Below, in pieces: positions 21,925 to 34,236 of a stretch of DNA of 64,000 nt (positions within the stretch are counted from its first letter, which is position 1; the number at the start of each line of letters is the position of its first letter). Position numbers and translations under genes: made by a program. This DNA is from Merluccius polli (Eukaryota > Chordata > Actinopteri > Gadiformes > Merlucciidae). The stretch spans positions 139,001-203,000 of the forward strand of contig JAOPHQ010006541.1 in NCBI GenBank assembly GCA_030340625.1, given 5' to 3'. The notes under the pieces are model-generated. The model searched no databases. It was not told the origin of the DNA and worked only from the letters and a program-made list of their open reading frames with translations.

Positions 21925-22548
21925 TCACCCCTCACACGGTTTTTCCTTGTTTTTCCAAATAGCTAATTTGGCCAGTCTTGAAATGAAATGTATTAATGTG
22001 TGTACATTATTTTTCTTTGCAGAGTAGTGATAAGAAAAATAAAAAAGATCTCCTAAGCCCTGAAACCATAACTGCGGTTGGCTGAATAGTCCAGCCAATC
22101 TGGAACACTGAATAAGCGAATGGTGTATCGTTTCTGTCTGCGAGCAGAAAGGACAGCCGTCCCCTGTGCCAGGATCGAGGTGCACCAGATACTGTATGTA
22201 TCTATATGTATCTATGGCCCGTAATGGGAACGTGAAACTTTCACGCTGATATGATACCTCTTTTTTTCCCCAGAGACTCAAAGTCTCCCAACTGTGGGGT
22301 CTTTAGAGAGCGCAGGATGTCCTCCTCATCCTGCCACTGTCCCACAGTAGGCAGGATGACAGTCAGGGAAGGATAGACATACTCATATTCATCATCCCAT
22401 TGGTCGGATATAGTACGGTCTTCAGCGAACGCTCTGATGACTTCTGGCAGGGAAGTACAAACCTCCTCCACCAATCTGAGCAGCAGTCTATTAGATCTGA
22501 TGTTTTAATGAATTCTTCTGCATCTGGAAAAAACTCAGATACTTTCAC
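21925..22548 (-). pseudogene. LINE (L1/Tx1-like) ORF2 C-terminal remnant
   Basis: On the minus strand three overlapping frames in different phases together look like the end of a LINE ORF2. The clearest part is GDGCPFCSQTETIHHSLIQC, a Cys-Cys-His-Cys zinc-knuckle-like motif seen at the C-termini of L1/Tx1-type reverse transcriptases, followed by SRLAGLFSQPQLWFQG and LAKLAIWKNKEK. Upstream frames include SLPEVIRAFAEDR and SLTVILPTVGQWQDEED. Frame breaks near 22270 and 22450 and the lack of a reverse transcriptase core show it is a decayed 5'-truncated copy. Confidence 0.6.
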
Positions 22549-22625
22549 AGATCTTCCAATAGTTTCATCTAGGAAGCCATTTACTTCCTCCAGCGGGGAG
22601 CTGGAGGTGAGAGGAGAAAGTGAGA

Positions 22626-22805
22626 GGAGAGAGAGAGAGAGAGCTATAAAGGGAGAGAGAGAGAGAGAGAGAGCTATAAAGGGAGAGAGAGAGAGAGAGA
22701 GGGAGGGAGATGGATAGAGGGGGATAGTGAAAGAGAGGGATGTACAGAGAGATACAGAGCAAGAGAGGGGCTCAGATAGAGGGAGAGAGACAGAGAGAGA
22801 GAGTC
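22626..22805. repeat. (GA)n tract with duplicated GCTATAAAGGGA unit
   Basis: GA runs include two copies of GAGCTATAAAGGGAGAGAGA, followed by GA-rich sequence to about 22805. Confidence 0.93.
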
Positions 22806-24070
22806 TTTGTCTCTGAAATAACGCACAGCGTTTATCATCTTCAATGACTCACGTGCGATTGTTTACAGGATGGTTATTATCTGCATTTGCGGTCAGTAGA
22901 AAGTATGTCTAGTAGGTTGTATGACACGTTGATTTCTGGGAAATAGCAGCGACTTCAACACAGATATCATTTGGGGAGTCTGTTGGGGATAGAAAACAGC
23001 TTTCTTAGCAGGTCAGCAATCTGCATTGCGGACTGCTGTTTGTTAAGACTAATAAAATATTTACTCTTGACATTGCTCTGTATACATTTAGGCTGATAGG
23101 ATGAACCCATGAACCGCGTCTGGAAAAAATACATCTAAAAAATACATCTGGAGGAAAAGAAACGGCTATTAATAAACAGCCATTATAGTCTAGCGGTTGG
23201 GATGAGGCTTGAGGCGGTGTGCTCCGTTCAACAAACACGTTTTGTTCTCTTGGTAACAAACCTATTATCCTCCAACAAGTGGATCAAAAAATAAGCTCGT
23301 AAAGAAAAGAGAAACATATTACTGAGGTCTACACAAATCTCTCAACTTCTGGAATAACCAGCAAAACGTCACCGTTTTATTTCTACCTTATTCCCCCAAT
23401 TGTCTGGCCCCTGAGAGCGGCCGTATGTGGCTTGTGTGCGTCGCATGTACGTTCTCCTTCTGCTCTCGTGTGAAGCGGCCGTTTGTAGGCTCTACTGTAG
23501 CCTAACTCTCCCTCTGGCACATCAGACTTGATTTGAATAATGTGCATTTTATGATCAAACCTATTTCCTGAAGCGCGTGTTACATGCTCCCAGACGATGA
23601 AATGTATTTAAATTTAAACAGCAGCACAAGGATGAACGTATTGAACGATGAATGTATTTCAATATTGTAAACTTTGATAGCTGCTTGATAACATATTGAC
23701 CTGTACCCATTTAACACTATGAGAAATGGCCCATGTCAGCGTTTTCTCCTACAATTTATACTTGACACATACAAAAATAAATAACTTCACCTTAAATTGT
23801 CTGTATTTAAACACAGAATATGAGCTTTTAGACTTCCACATTGTCATTCTGGACTAATGACATTGAGTTAATGTCTACATCATAATTTCCCTGCTCAACA
23901 AATGAATAGCCTGTCACAAAAACCTTCATAACCTTCCTCTCTGCATTGACTTGGTCCTTTCTCAGTTCTGATATCGTTATGCGTTTGTACAAACACACTT
24001 TGCAACGATAACGATTATGACTAAATAATTTCTTCCACACCATTACATGTCCCACCAGCACCAAGCATCA
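22806..24070. other. intergenic, nothing recognised
   Basis: No supported gene, RNA or mobile element. Confidence 0.35.
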
Positions 24071-24071
24071 G

Positions 24072-24145
24072 CCATTATCATTAATCATTATCATTAATCA
24101 TTATCATTAATCATTATCATTGATCACTACCATTGATCACTACCC
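24072..24145. repeat. 13-bp tandem repeat
   Basis: About five and a half copies of TCATTATCATTAA, the last ones diverged to TCACTACCATTGA. Confidence 0.88.
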
Positions 24146-24309
24146 AGCCCCCAGCTTGCAGGTAAATGGTTTGTTTTAACAGGGTTCAGGTTACAGACTC
24201 ACAGAGCCTGAAGTCATGTTGAACACTTCCCAGTCCCCAGAGCAACAGCACACTATAGCAGCATTAGATAGACTGCATTGAATATAAATGTACACAGGCA
24301 CATTCGCAT

Positions 24310-24322
24310 ACACACACGCACG

Positions 24323-24379
<57 letters not shown>
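24310..24379. repeat. (CA)n microsatellite with CGCA units
   Basis: A CA run that begins with several CGCA units. Confidence 0.95.
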
Positions 24380-24380
<1 letters not shown>

Positions 24381-24452
24381 ACACCCTGAAATCGATTCTA
24401 TTAAATATAAATGTACACACACAAATATTCCCACTCACACATACACAATAAT

Positions 24453-24453
<1 letters not shown>

Positions 24454-24506
<53 letters not shown>

Positions 24507-24521
24507 GCACGCAGGCAGGCA

Positions 24522-24564
<43 letters not shown>
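24454..24564. repeat. two (CA)n microsatellites
   Basis: CA runs at 24454-24501 and 24526-24564 are separated by TGTAAGCACGCAGGCAGGCA. Confidence 0.95.
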
Positions 24565-24565
<1 letters not shown>

Positions 24566-26020
24566 GATATGCGCACACATTGCAAAAACACAGAGAGGGG
24601 AAACATCTCCCTAATCGAATTGCTGCCGGTCACTCCATGCTTGGGTGGTTTTACATGAGACACAACATCAGAATAATAAATGTATTGTAATAGAACAGCA
24701 GAACATCATTGCAGAATAAAAAGAAAACAAAAAAAAACAACAATATTGTCCAGAAGCAAGACATCTAGCTCTGGGACATGTCGACAAGGTGTCAACAAGG
24801 AGGTGGTTATCTGAAACATCCTCAACAAGCACAGCAATATTTTCCCAAGACAATGGCATCATCCACGGGCGGGCTTCAGAATTTCATCTGCAGATTGCAT
24901 CAAATGCATTCACAGCAGTGTGCAGCCGTGTGTCTCTCTGCCCCAGCAGAGAGACAATCAGACCATCAACACAAACCCACGGTGGAAAACCATTTCCCAT
25001 TTAAAAATGAAATGGTACGAACGGGCCAGTGTAACGTGATGTCAGTGGAAACATCAGGACGCAATTACAATGTCAGAATTTGGCTTGAGCCAGTGCTGAG
25101 TCAGCAGGCTGTGGCGAAACTGTCTGCGCTGGGTCGAGAGTTGAGTTATGGCCCACTTCAACGCTGTGGACAGAAACGCTATGTATAGTAGTATATGGTG
25201 TAGTATATATCTAAAGCAGCCTGATGACCCTGTACCATCCATGTCACTGTTTCGTCTTTTTTGAAGTGAAACTATCCAGGTAAGAGAGTTACACTTTGCA
25301 TTGTCTCACAAATCAATGATCACTGAATTGTCTGACAGGGAACAAAAACTTGGCCAGCACGAGTCAACTTTTCCCTGATGGGAAGTTAAAACGTCCTGTC
25401 TGGAAACCAACTCCGCCAGGAGTTCTCTTACAGCATAGTAGACTGCTGGATCCGAGATTACACTTAGCACGATACCAAAAAATAGAAATCATTTATTATT
25501 CATTTTGAAAACACATTTGGATCTTAGGAAAAGCATGCCAAGAAACCAGTGATTTTATTTCAAACTTGAATGTTCATTTACTGTTATTACGGTTATCTAT
25601 CAAAAATCCATCAGCATTGATTGCTCTTTAATGAGTGTTGTTCATAAAATATTGAAAAGGCACAGCACAATGGATTTCATATTTCATATTTCAATAACCT
25701 TACAGGCTGAGTTAAAAATGAACCTCAGATAATGAAGTAGAGCCTTTATTGATTATTTTAATTTGATCACAAATGTACTTCTTTCTTCTATGGTCCCTGG
25801 ACATAAAATCAATTTTAAACGATTTCCTGTTTTACATTAGCAGTTACACAAACCAAGAAACATGTACTGGTTAGCTTCTCACTAGAACTAGAACACAATG
25901 GTGGAAACACAAACAGTTCCCACCATTATTTCATTATCTTGCATTATCTGGATAATGTTTCCAGTTCATTTTTAACATTAGATTTGTGACAGATAGCATT
26001 TATACTGCAGGCCTTTTGGC
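24565..26020. other. intergenic, nothing recognised
   Basis: A 136-codon open frame on the plus strand ending near 25188 matches nothing I know and is judged a chance frame. Confidence 0.35.
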
Positions 26021-26276
26021 GCTACGTTGGTCCACAGCGCACAACGTAATAGTTTCACAATAACAGCTCTAAAATTGTGAGATGAAATATAGAAATATTG
26101 CATTTTCCACAGAGAATAAAAGGAATATCAGCCATTTTGTTTGGCTTTGGCAGACAGAAGATTGACAGTCATGTGACGTGGATGCAGGCCAATAGAAAAG
26201 GTAGAAAACAGCCAATTCGCAATTTTAGAGCTGTTATTGTGAAACTACTACGTTTAGCGCTGTGGACCAACGTAGC
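26021..26276. mobile_element. MITE with ~58-bp inverted repeats
   Basis: GCTACGTTGGTCCACAGCGC at the left is matched by GCGCTGTGGACCAACGTAGC at the right. The arms continue through inverted TAGTTTCACAATAACAGC then TCTAAAATTG. Arms are 26021-26077 and 26220-26276, separated by about 140 bp with no coding content. Confidence 0.82.
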
Positions 26277-27100
26277 TATCACACGTTTTGACGTGAGACT
26301 GGGTTGTTAAGGTAGGTTTCGATTGGTAAGATTAAGCTTCCTCTACATTGATTGAGTGGTTTGTTTCCATGACAACAGCCATGCATTTCAATACAGAAAA
26401 AAAACACATAGTGATTTTCTCCTTGTTTTACAAAGTGTTCGAAATGAGTATAGTCAGACTTGAACACATTAGATAAATGTATAAAGATACTCATGGAGTC
26501 CACCCCCTCCTTCCCTGCCAGAAGTCTCGGCTGTTTTGCTCTATATTTCACACCAGCATGATATATTCTAGGCCTATAATGTTATTTCTATATTCAACTA
26601 ATGACTTCACTACTGTTGGTTGAGTTGTGTCCAAAAACACCCCAAGAAAGTGTTTTCACAGCGATGTGGAAACACCTCATTACAGACGTCAGCATCTTGA
26701 CAGAATCTGTCAGAAAACCGTGTTAATTTACTACTCCATAGCAAGCTGTTTCAACTCCTCCACTCATCTGCCTTGCTCTAATGATCTCCAGCACAGTGCA
26801 TATATTATTTTAGTGGCAAGTCTGTCAAACCACAACACTTATTTATTTTTTGCCTTTTTCTTACACTATGACATTCTGTCATAAAGTGACCAGATCAGTC
26901 ATTTTTCACACTTGTACTTATACTTCAGACTGCTGCTTTTAATTATATCCATTTTCCTTATCGAATACTTGTTGCTTTTGGCATTGACCTAACCTGAAAC
27001 ATTATAATAAAATGATCTACGATGCTTTTAGTGTCTTACAATTATATACCCATAGAGAGGTATATGAAGAACTCATCCAGTCAAAGTATTCAGATCTTTA
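26277..27100. other. intergenic, nothing recognised
   Basis: No supported gene or repeat. Confidence 0.35.
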
Positions 27101-27102
27101 TA

Positions 27103-27118
27103 CCCCCCCCCCCCCCCC
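27103..27118. repeat. poly-C run
   Basis: A homopolymer of about 16 C. Confidence 0.9.
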
Positions 27119-27523
27119 TAAAATAGCACATTTTATGTAAATGTAACAGAGTGCTTACACTCATGCTGTGGCAGTCAGGTGGCTTGAAGACAGATATTGC
27201 CATTAACCCCATTAAACCTCCCTCAACACCAGGGAGACTTGATGGATCGCCAACAGCATTGCTGATGGGATGTTGTTTCGTGGCCTAAGTATATTAATCG
27301 ATGGAGATAGCTGTATTGAATGGTGTGTACCACAGTACTTAATAAACGGTGTTTGAATGAATGCTAGTAGCACAGCTACTCATTTGTGAGTTTATCTACA
27401 CAAATGACTTTTGTTTTAATCTTGTGTTCCATAAGGACGCTCCAGTGTGATGGAACATTGCTGAATAAAGTTTGGTGGGTCTCATCCAATTTTTGTTCTT
27501 TAGCAATGCTTTTATCTCATCTC

Positions 27524-27650
<127 letters not shown>

Positions 27651-29127
27651 CATTTTCTTTTAATGTATTATTTATCCATGTCAAGCAAAAGTAAATATGT
27701 GTTTTGAGGTTGTGACACCATAGAAAAATCTGTTATTAACCACCCAAAAGCAAAAATGGTGAAAAACAGAATAACGGTCTAACTCCACAATTCAACACTA
27801 CATGGTTCTACAGTGTTTTCACATGTTTTCAGCAATTACTTTCTAAGGTGTGTAATGGGTTTAGAAACATATCTCTGAGGGGAGAGAAAGAGAGACCTTC
27901 TCCCTTTTTGTGTCTTGTCTCTCTTAGCGCTGTGTCTGTTTCCCCCAGCCCCAAGCCAATGCTGAAGCTTTTATAAACCATTACTAACACGTTTGACACG
28001 TATTGTATACTGTAGGCAGAATAGTCCAACTACTTGAGGTTGTTGATCCATGTGTTGACCTGCGTGTGATTTATTGATGTTAGCAATAGCAACGTGTTAC
28101 AGCTCTATGAGGAGATCCTGATGAAAGAACTGTCGCACTTTCTCACGGCCGTTGTGTTTGGGTGGGGATTAAGGGATCCTTGCATTGCAGACCACGGGCC
28201 ACAGAAGATGCATCCAAGGAATGCGTGGTTGGATAAAAACCAAGATGATGAGGAAGGATTATTTATGAAGTGTTGCTACTGCCGATTGTTGGTGTTCATT
28301 GAACGGCTTCAACATATGGTAAACAACATACTCACCCATACTGTCGTTCATGGCCATGATAGTGTTGTGGCTAATTAAGTTAAACCCACTTGTCATTTTA
28401 TTACCACTACATTTGTATCTGTACAAGGTTATTATTCCTTGTGAAGTGCATTTTAAATTAAATTGTGATTGCTTATTACGTATTATGTAACATATTATTT
28501 AAAAAATGGTATGATTGCTTTCAATAGTCATGTATTATGCATGTTATGTAAGTCAAATGCTTTGATTGTGCCACTGCTCTGTATAATGAAAGACCACACC
28601 TAGCAAGGGCTGTGCAGAGAATGTATACCTACAATATTACCTTGTTGTACTCATATGCCGGATTCCCAGTATTTAAAAATGTAGGGCTAGAAGTTATGAA
28701 TTTATACTTGGCTGGTATGTCAAACATTTACTGGAAAGTTCTGGAAGAAATGTATCACCCCCATCATTCTTGGTATTTCATAAACATATTTTTCAGCTTT
28801 GGCCAGCTGACTTCCAAATATGACTTCCAAAAAATCATGACTCAAGGTTTGGCCTTTAGGTTTTATTTCTATTTTTGATGTTATGCTGTTAAACTGTCAC
28901 CGTCTCACTGTCTCACCGTATCATTTACCTGATTACAGAAATAAATAAACGCTGCAGAAATACACACTGAAAGGGTTATTGTACCCGTGTAGCTGAAACA
29001 AAATTATTTGAGACACGCATTGAAATCTATTTTAATGATACCTTATAGCATCAGTTAATATGACCTAATGTAGGTTGTATTAACAAATTATATTTTTATG
29101 TTGAACAACATATTTTTGTGAATATTA
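27651..29127. other. intergenic, nothing recognised
   Basis: Two open frames of 94 and 88 codons (28094-28378 and 28612-28878, plus strand) match no family I recognise. Confidence 0.35.
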
Positions 29128-29190
29128 AGGTTCGAACCCAGAACCTTTCATCTTGTAGTCAAACACACTAACCACTAAACTATCCCCTAA
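29128..29190 (-). repeat. tRNA-like SINE head, antisense
   Basis: GGTTCGAACCCAGAACCTTT then CTTGTAGTCAAACACACTAA then CCACTAAACTATCCCCT is a tRNA-like B-box to A-box order read backwards. No SINE tail is recognised. Confidence 0.55.
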
Positions 29191-29608
29191 CAAGACCACT
29201 GTTTATGAACTTTATTTTTTTTTTAATGTGAGCATTTTTTTTTCTTTTATGTCTTGGATATTTACTGCAAGACCATTCAAGATGAGATCAATTTTATTGT
29301 CCCACAGAGAATGAGAGTTACATTCACTGTAAATCACTCACTGTAACTGCTGCTTCCCTGAATCCATCTATTCAGATAATAGAACACATCACATGAAATA
29401 CTATCACCATCATCTACAGTATATGTGGGCACTAACAGCCGCTCTCCGTACCAACTGCACTCAATGGCTCCCTCCAGGTCCTCCTCTGTCACCTTTGCCC
29501 CATTCCTTCACCACGTCAAGGTGACACTGCGGCGAGGCGCGGCTCGTACGGCGGCCTTGGATCGTGATGCACGATAGTCCAGCTGTAGGTGACATGTTGC
29601 ATTCACCA

Positions 29609-29610
<2 letters not shown>
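29191..29610. other. intergenic, nothing recognised
   Basis: AT-rich, then a short GC-rich patch near 29530-29565; no gene seen. Confidence 0.35.

Positions 29611-29702
<92 letters not shown>
29611..29702. repeat. (CA)n microsatellite
   Basis: A perfect CA run of about 45 units. Confidence 0.97.
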
Positions 29703-29706
<4 letters not shown>

Positions 29707-29724
29707 CACACATGATGTGCACAA

Positions 29725-29790
29725 TGGCTTTGGCTTGAACCCGGGAACCCATTCTAGATGGAGAGCATGCGTGTTTGATTTGTTTAGCCT
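29725..29790 (-). repeat. tRNA-like SINE fragment, antisense
   Basis: TTGAACCCGGGAACCCATTC then TAGATGGAGAGCATGCGTGT is B-box-like sequence followed by an anticodon-arm-like part in reverse. The match is partial. Confidence 0.4.
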
Positions 29791-30235
29791 TGGCAAAATA
29801 AAAACATAAATATAAATGTAGTCAGTTGAAATGGGCAGCATACATGCTATATCTTATGGGCATGAAAAAACCTTGCAAAAATAAAACAAAAGCTCTAAAG
29901 CCTATTGCAAAAGCAATACATATTAAATAAATAATAATACTTAATAAATACATTAAATACTACTACTTCTTCTGATACTCTACTACCGAGACTACTGCTA
30001 AGAATAATGCATGTGAAATTATTCAATTATTCAATGAAATAACCTTTTCATCAGATGTGACATCAGAGATGTGTAGCAGTAGACCTCTGCCACACGCCAC
30101 ATCAGTGGCTTTTGCTGGGCCCCTCCGACACAAGACACAGGTTGCTGTTGGGAGAATAAATCGATTTACTGGAAATGGCAAGATGGTGCAAGCTGAGCAG
30201 ATGTAACACAACGTCATGACAGTGGCTGTCCCCCT
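29791..30235. other. intergenic, nothing recognised
   Basis: No supported gene or repeat beyond short (TAA)n stretches. Confidence 0.35.
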
Positions 30236-30372
30236 GAGTGTGTGTGGTGATAGCTGGTTTATCCTGGGTGCCATGATTCTCTGCATCACAGGTGTCCCAC
30301 CCGGCCCCAGAGTCTAACCAGTCAGACTCAGGCCAGGTGAGGCTGTAAACCAGCTATCAACCACACACACTC
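30236..30372. mobile_element. short palindromic element (MITE candidate)
   Basis: GAGTGTGTGTGGTGATAGCT then GGTTTA at the left is inverted at the right as TAAACCAGCTATCAACCACA then CACACTC, with one single-base indel. The 137-bp unit has no coding content. The target duplication was not resolved. Confidence 0.65.
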
Positions 30373-31124
30373 CACAACATTGCAAAAGGAAAGTTCCTGA
30401 GTTTGGATTTTATTCCCAGTCTTGCACTGGGCTTGACAATTACCAACAATGGCAAAGCAAAACAAGATTGAAGGAGCACAAAAAACACAAATAAGCCAGC
30501 AGGTAATCAAAATGTCCCTTTGAGTTCATCCTGTCTGAAAGTATGTTTAGTGTGTGTAAGAGATAAAATGTGAAATAAAGTGGGTGACACACAATAATTT
30601 AGAATAGGCCTACACTTGTTGGCAGCCTTCTTTAAATAATGGTATTTACCTGTTTTATCGACCTTTAATGCAATTTTTGTATTACTTTATTAACATATTG
30701 ACAGAAACAAAAAAATCTAGCATTATTTGTCAGTATCAGTCAAGTACCATGGGCTTGGACTCCGTATGCTGTCTTTCTGTCTGTCTGTTACCCTCTGGCA
30801 GAAGATCAAGGCTGTCTCAGTGCAGGAACATTGATACAGATGGTTTTATGAAGACGTCTGTTCAACAACAACAAACAGTGAAACGTAGTGAAGCGCCGGC
30901 TGCTAATGTGTTTAAACAGAAGCCCTGGTGTCCCAGGATGGTCTGAATGAAAACACTAATCACCCCATTCATAATAATTAGAGTCGGGAGGAATAGGGGA
31001 TGTGCATGTTGACGCACGCTACATGATATCACAATTTGCGCAATAAAGCATATTTTTGTTGTTTTGTTTTAGAAGGACAAGGAAGACTCTTTGGTGGTTG
31101 ATAAACCAAGAGGGAAGGAAAGTC
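30373..31124. other. intergenic, nothing recognised
   Basis: No supported gene or repeat. Confidence 0.35.
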
Positions 31125-31310
31125 TTAGGTCACGGGTTAGGGTGTTTGAGTCCAAGCCGAAAGGTTCTGGGTTCAAACACCAATGTCCACACGCAGTCTT
31201 CCAGCAAGCATCATTGAGCCAGACACCTAGCCTCTATACCTGCTCAAAATTGTACAGAAGTAATTTCTTCACATGCTTGAGTTTAAATGGGGAGCTAATG
31301 AAGGCAAACA
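31125..31310 (+). repeat. tRNA-derived SINE candidate
   Basis: GGTCACGGGTTAGGGTGTTT then AGCCGAAAGGTTCTGGGTTC then AAAC has a tRNA-like layout with a B-box-like GGTTCTGGGTTCAAAC. The following 100 bp may be the body. A 190-codon minus-strand frame overlaps it and is not considered a gene. Confidence 0.55.
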
Positions 31311-32527
31311 CTGAAAGTTGTTTGGGATTCTGCCTTGAAGTGCTTTGTGAAGTGACTTGAAACTGATTAATTTTATCGCCAAATTTCTTATCGGTATGTA
31401 AAGTCAGTAATGTAAGCCTGGCCATCCCCGGCTCTGATTTAGGCTCCTTCGGCTGTAGCAGCCAAACTCTGGCTTTATAGCGCTGGATAAGCAACACTAC
31501 AAGACAAACCCCTGCCAGGGACGTAGTTATATGATGAAAAGTAACACATTGTGTATAAAATGTTAGCAAAGCGCTTGTAGTGGAAAACAAAGCGACATGT
31601 GTCTTCCTGGGATTGCAGGTAATCGGATATAAGGGCCCCTGGCTGAGTAAAATCACCTTCCATGTTGCATTGTGGGACATTTTCAATCTGCTAAAAGCAA
31701 AGGTGTAGGAGGGCTTCAAACTTGTTTCAAGAAATCCAATCTCTTCCCTCCGTTGTAGCCGTGCTCTGCCTTGGAACTCACAGTTTACTTCAGCATTAAA
31801 TATCACAGTTCATTAACATTCAAATATCATGTCTTTGTTGACATGGTTGATATATCAGGATCTCAAATAACTACTTAATAGCATCCATGCAACTTGATTA
31901 GTTCGATAAAAACAAGTATGCATCATTCATGAGTAATGTTAATGGCTGTGGCCAATAAAAACAGCAGTGCATATATAATTATATTCTCTAATGTTTCCAC
32001 ATTTTATTCATTTACCACATGCATGGTGGGACAAATCGTTTTTTTGTATTATTGTATGTGGCCCAAACTTGAATCTATCAATCATATTTATTATGCATTG
32101 CTGATTGACCTCCCTGAGCCGGCATACATAATACTTCATAACTTCCGGGAAACGGTCAATTGAAATTCAATTTATTCAGTTAGGAATACAAGAATCGGGG
32201 CCTGCAAATGGTGTGGCAGCGTTCAGGCTTATTAGATATAAATTCACGGATAGAGCGGATTCTTTATTTTCCATATGGGGGACCTCGACACCGGGAACCT
32301 TAATGGAGGAGATGGACTGAATTGCTTTCTGTCAATCAACATTCAGCATAAATCAAGTGTACTTGAATATCCAACCTTTGCTGCCTTTCAGCTGGTTTTA
32401 CTTTCAGTATATCTGACCTGTGCTGTCCTCACAAGTCATAATTCTCTCTATTTCCTAAGATCTGATTCCCAGCATTGTTGGACGTTTCATACCATAAGGT
32501 TATGGTACCACTTGGTATTGATTAAAT

Positions 32528-32529
<2 letters not shown>
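31311..32529. other. intergenic, nothing recognised
   Basis: The left part holds most of a 190-codon minus-strand open frame (31234-31806) with no recognisable domain, so it is not annotated as a gene. Confidence 0.35.

Positions 32530-32573
<44 letters not shown>
32530..32573. repeat. (GT)n microsatellite
   Basis: A perfect GT run of about 22 units. Confidence 0.96.
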
Positions 32574-32574
<1 letters not shown>

Positions 32575-33007
32575 ATGTGTACCTGCCTGTGTGTGTGATG
32601 AACGACATACTGGCCACTGAGATGATGGGATTTCTAGGACTGGGTGGGGTGGTACACCACTAATGGTAACACAATAGACACACCGGCCAGTGCTCTCCCT
32701 CAATGAAGCAGGCCATGCTGTGTAATTGGTTTATGATTTACAGAGAGGTATGGGAGTCAATAGCAGCTGGAGCTTATACCACCGACCAATCAAATTCCAT
32801 GCCTTCCACCTGGCTAGACAAATCATCTTTGATACACAACGACAACCGCTTTCCCTTCATATCACTGCATTCATTGGATCGTACATAAGCTGCCGGGTCA
32901 CTTGCAATAACAAGTTCACCCTGTAGGAGGTGCTGTTCCTGCAGTGTTTGGATGCACTTGAATGGAAGCAAGTTGTATATAGATGGATGAAAATAGTTAT
33001 GCGTCAA
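32574..33007. other. intergenic, nothing recognised
   Basis: No supported gene or repeat. Confidence 0.35.
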
Positions 33008-33132
33008 GTCCTCCAACTCATACGCTCACTGTTGTTGTTTGTTCATGCACTAGAATACGACCCACTGGAGCGTTTTTTTCAGAGAGTGCCCCCAGCGCCC
33101 CCTGTCCGTGACATGGGGATACACATACTTTT

Positions 33133-33330
33133 CGCTGATGAGCATTGTGGGTGATATTAAGGGTTAGGGTTTTTCGCCAATGAGCATTGTGGGTGATATT
33201 AAGGGTTATGGTTAGGGTTAGGGGTTAGGGTTAGAGTTAGGGGTTAGGGTTAGGGTTAGAGTTAGGGTTAGAGTTAGGGGTTAGGGTTAGGGTTAGGGTT
33301 AGAGTTAGAGTTAGGGGTTAGGGTTAGGGT
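33133..33330 (+). repeat. interstitial telomere-like TTAGGG array with tandem flank duplication
   Basis: Degenerate GGGTTAGGGTTAGAGTTAGG repeats cover about 33168-33330. They are preceded by two tandem copies of TGAGCATTGTGGGTGATATT followed by AAGGGTTA. Variants TTAGAG and TTAGGGG are frequent, so it is not a pure telomere. Confidence 0.9.
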
Positions 33331-33566
33331 AAAGTTAGCTAGAAGTAGAGGTTTTCATATCCTGTCTTCAAAACTAAAGCATTGTCACTGTCTCTAAGCT
33401 TTTATTTTGTAAACAGCCGGAAATGAGTTGACTTCGGACCGTTGCTAGCATGACAGTTGTATAGCACATTTTAAAATAGGCTATATTTGGAAAAATTGAC
33501 TACGTATTTGGGATCTACGTTGTTACTTTCTCGCCTGAAATGTTTTTAAAACTTAATAAAGTGACA

Positions 33567-34112
33567 TACCGTAAAAATTCTAATAATAGCCCGGGCGTTT
33601 ATTTGCTTAAATCACTGAAAGCACCTTGCCTTTATTGGGGACCTGCGTCTATTAGGGACAGGCGTTTAATTAATTTAGCACAAAATTCAAACCAGACCGT
33701 ATCAAAATTCAAACCAGACCATATCAAACCAGACCGCCGTCTCATCCATATAGGGTGGCCATTCGTCCGGCTTTAGGCCGGACTGTCCGGTTTTTCAATG
33801 CCCTGTCCGGCGTCTGGCGCAGCATCAAGCCGGACGCGTATTTGTCCTCCTTTTTGAGACACTAGGCTTGAAGAGCGGAGTTCTAGACCAGTCCACGTCA
33901 ACTGCCGCCAGAGACCCCCCCCCCCCCCCCCCCCCCCCCCCCCACCGGTCGTAGGTCCGGGGTGTGTTACGATTGCGCGCACCCCCCCCCCCCCCCAGAC
34001 CAGGCCTCTATTGGAGACCTGCGTTTATTTGTCAAAACATGTAGCCACACCAGGCTTTTAATGGGGACCTGCGTCTATTGGGGACCCTGCTTTTATTGGA
34101 AGTTTTACGGTA
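33567..34112. mobile_element. TACCGTAAAA-ended transposon nested in the 33.0-34.2 kb element
   Basis: The unit begins TACCGTAAAA and ends TTTTACGGTA, so TA could be a 2-bp duplication. Inside are repeated TTTATTGGGGACCTGCGTCT-type motifs at both ends, a segment starting TAGGGTGGCCATTCGTCCGG at 33752, and poly-C runs around the shared core at 33943-33981. A partial copy of its right end lies in the hAT element in CTH intron 7 (11580-11673). Confidence 0.75.
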
Positions 34113-34236
34113 TTAACGGTTGTACAACGAAAAGTGGAGTCAGCCTTTTAGGGCCTGAGGTTACGCTAAACGTAACAATGAGTCGTAAATTCGGGTGCAT
34201 GCAAAACGACAACAGTGAGCGTATGAGTTGGAGGAC

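Larger units (their letters stand above)
33008..34236. mobile_element. DNA transposon with 27-bp perfect terminal inverted repeats
   Basis: The left end GTCCTCCAACTCATACGCTC continues ACTGTTG, and the right end is its exact inverse over 27 bp. Similarity continues inward through inverted GTTCATGCAC and GAATACGAC. The 1229-bp unit contains a telomere-like array (33168-33330) and a second element (33567-34112). No transposase was recognised and the target duplication was not resolved. Confidence 0.78.

Noticed and set aside
24778..25188. 136-codon plus-strand open frame
   Set aside because: No recognisable family, low-complexity start and no gene context.
28094..28378. 94-codon plus-strand frame
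   Set aside because: No family recognised and no convincing splice sites; considered chance.
31234..31806. 190-codon minus-strand open frame
   Set aside because: Unusually long for AT-rich DNA, but it has no domain, overlaps a SINE-like repeat and lacks splice or promoter context.
33168..33330. Chromosome end
   Set aside because: The TTAGGG-like array is degenerate, short and flanked on both sides by ordinary sequence, so it is interstitial.
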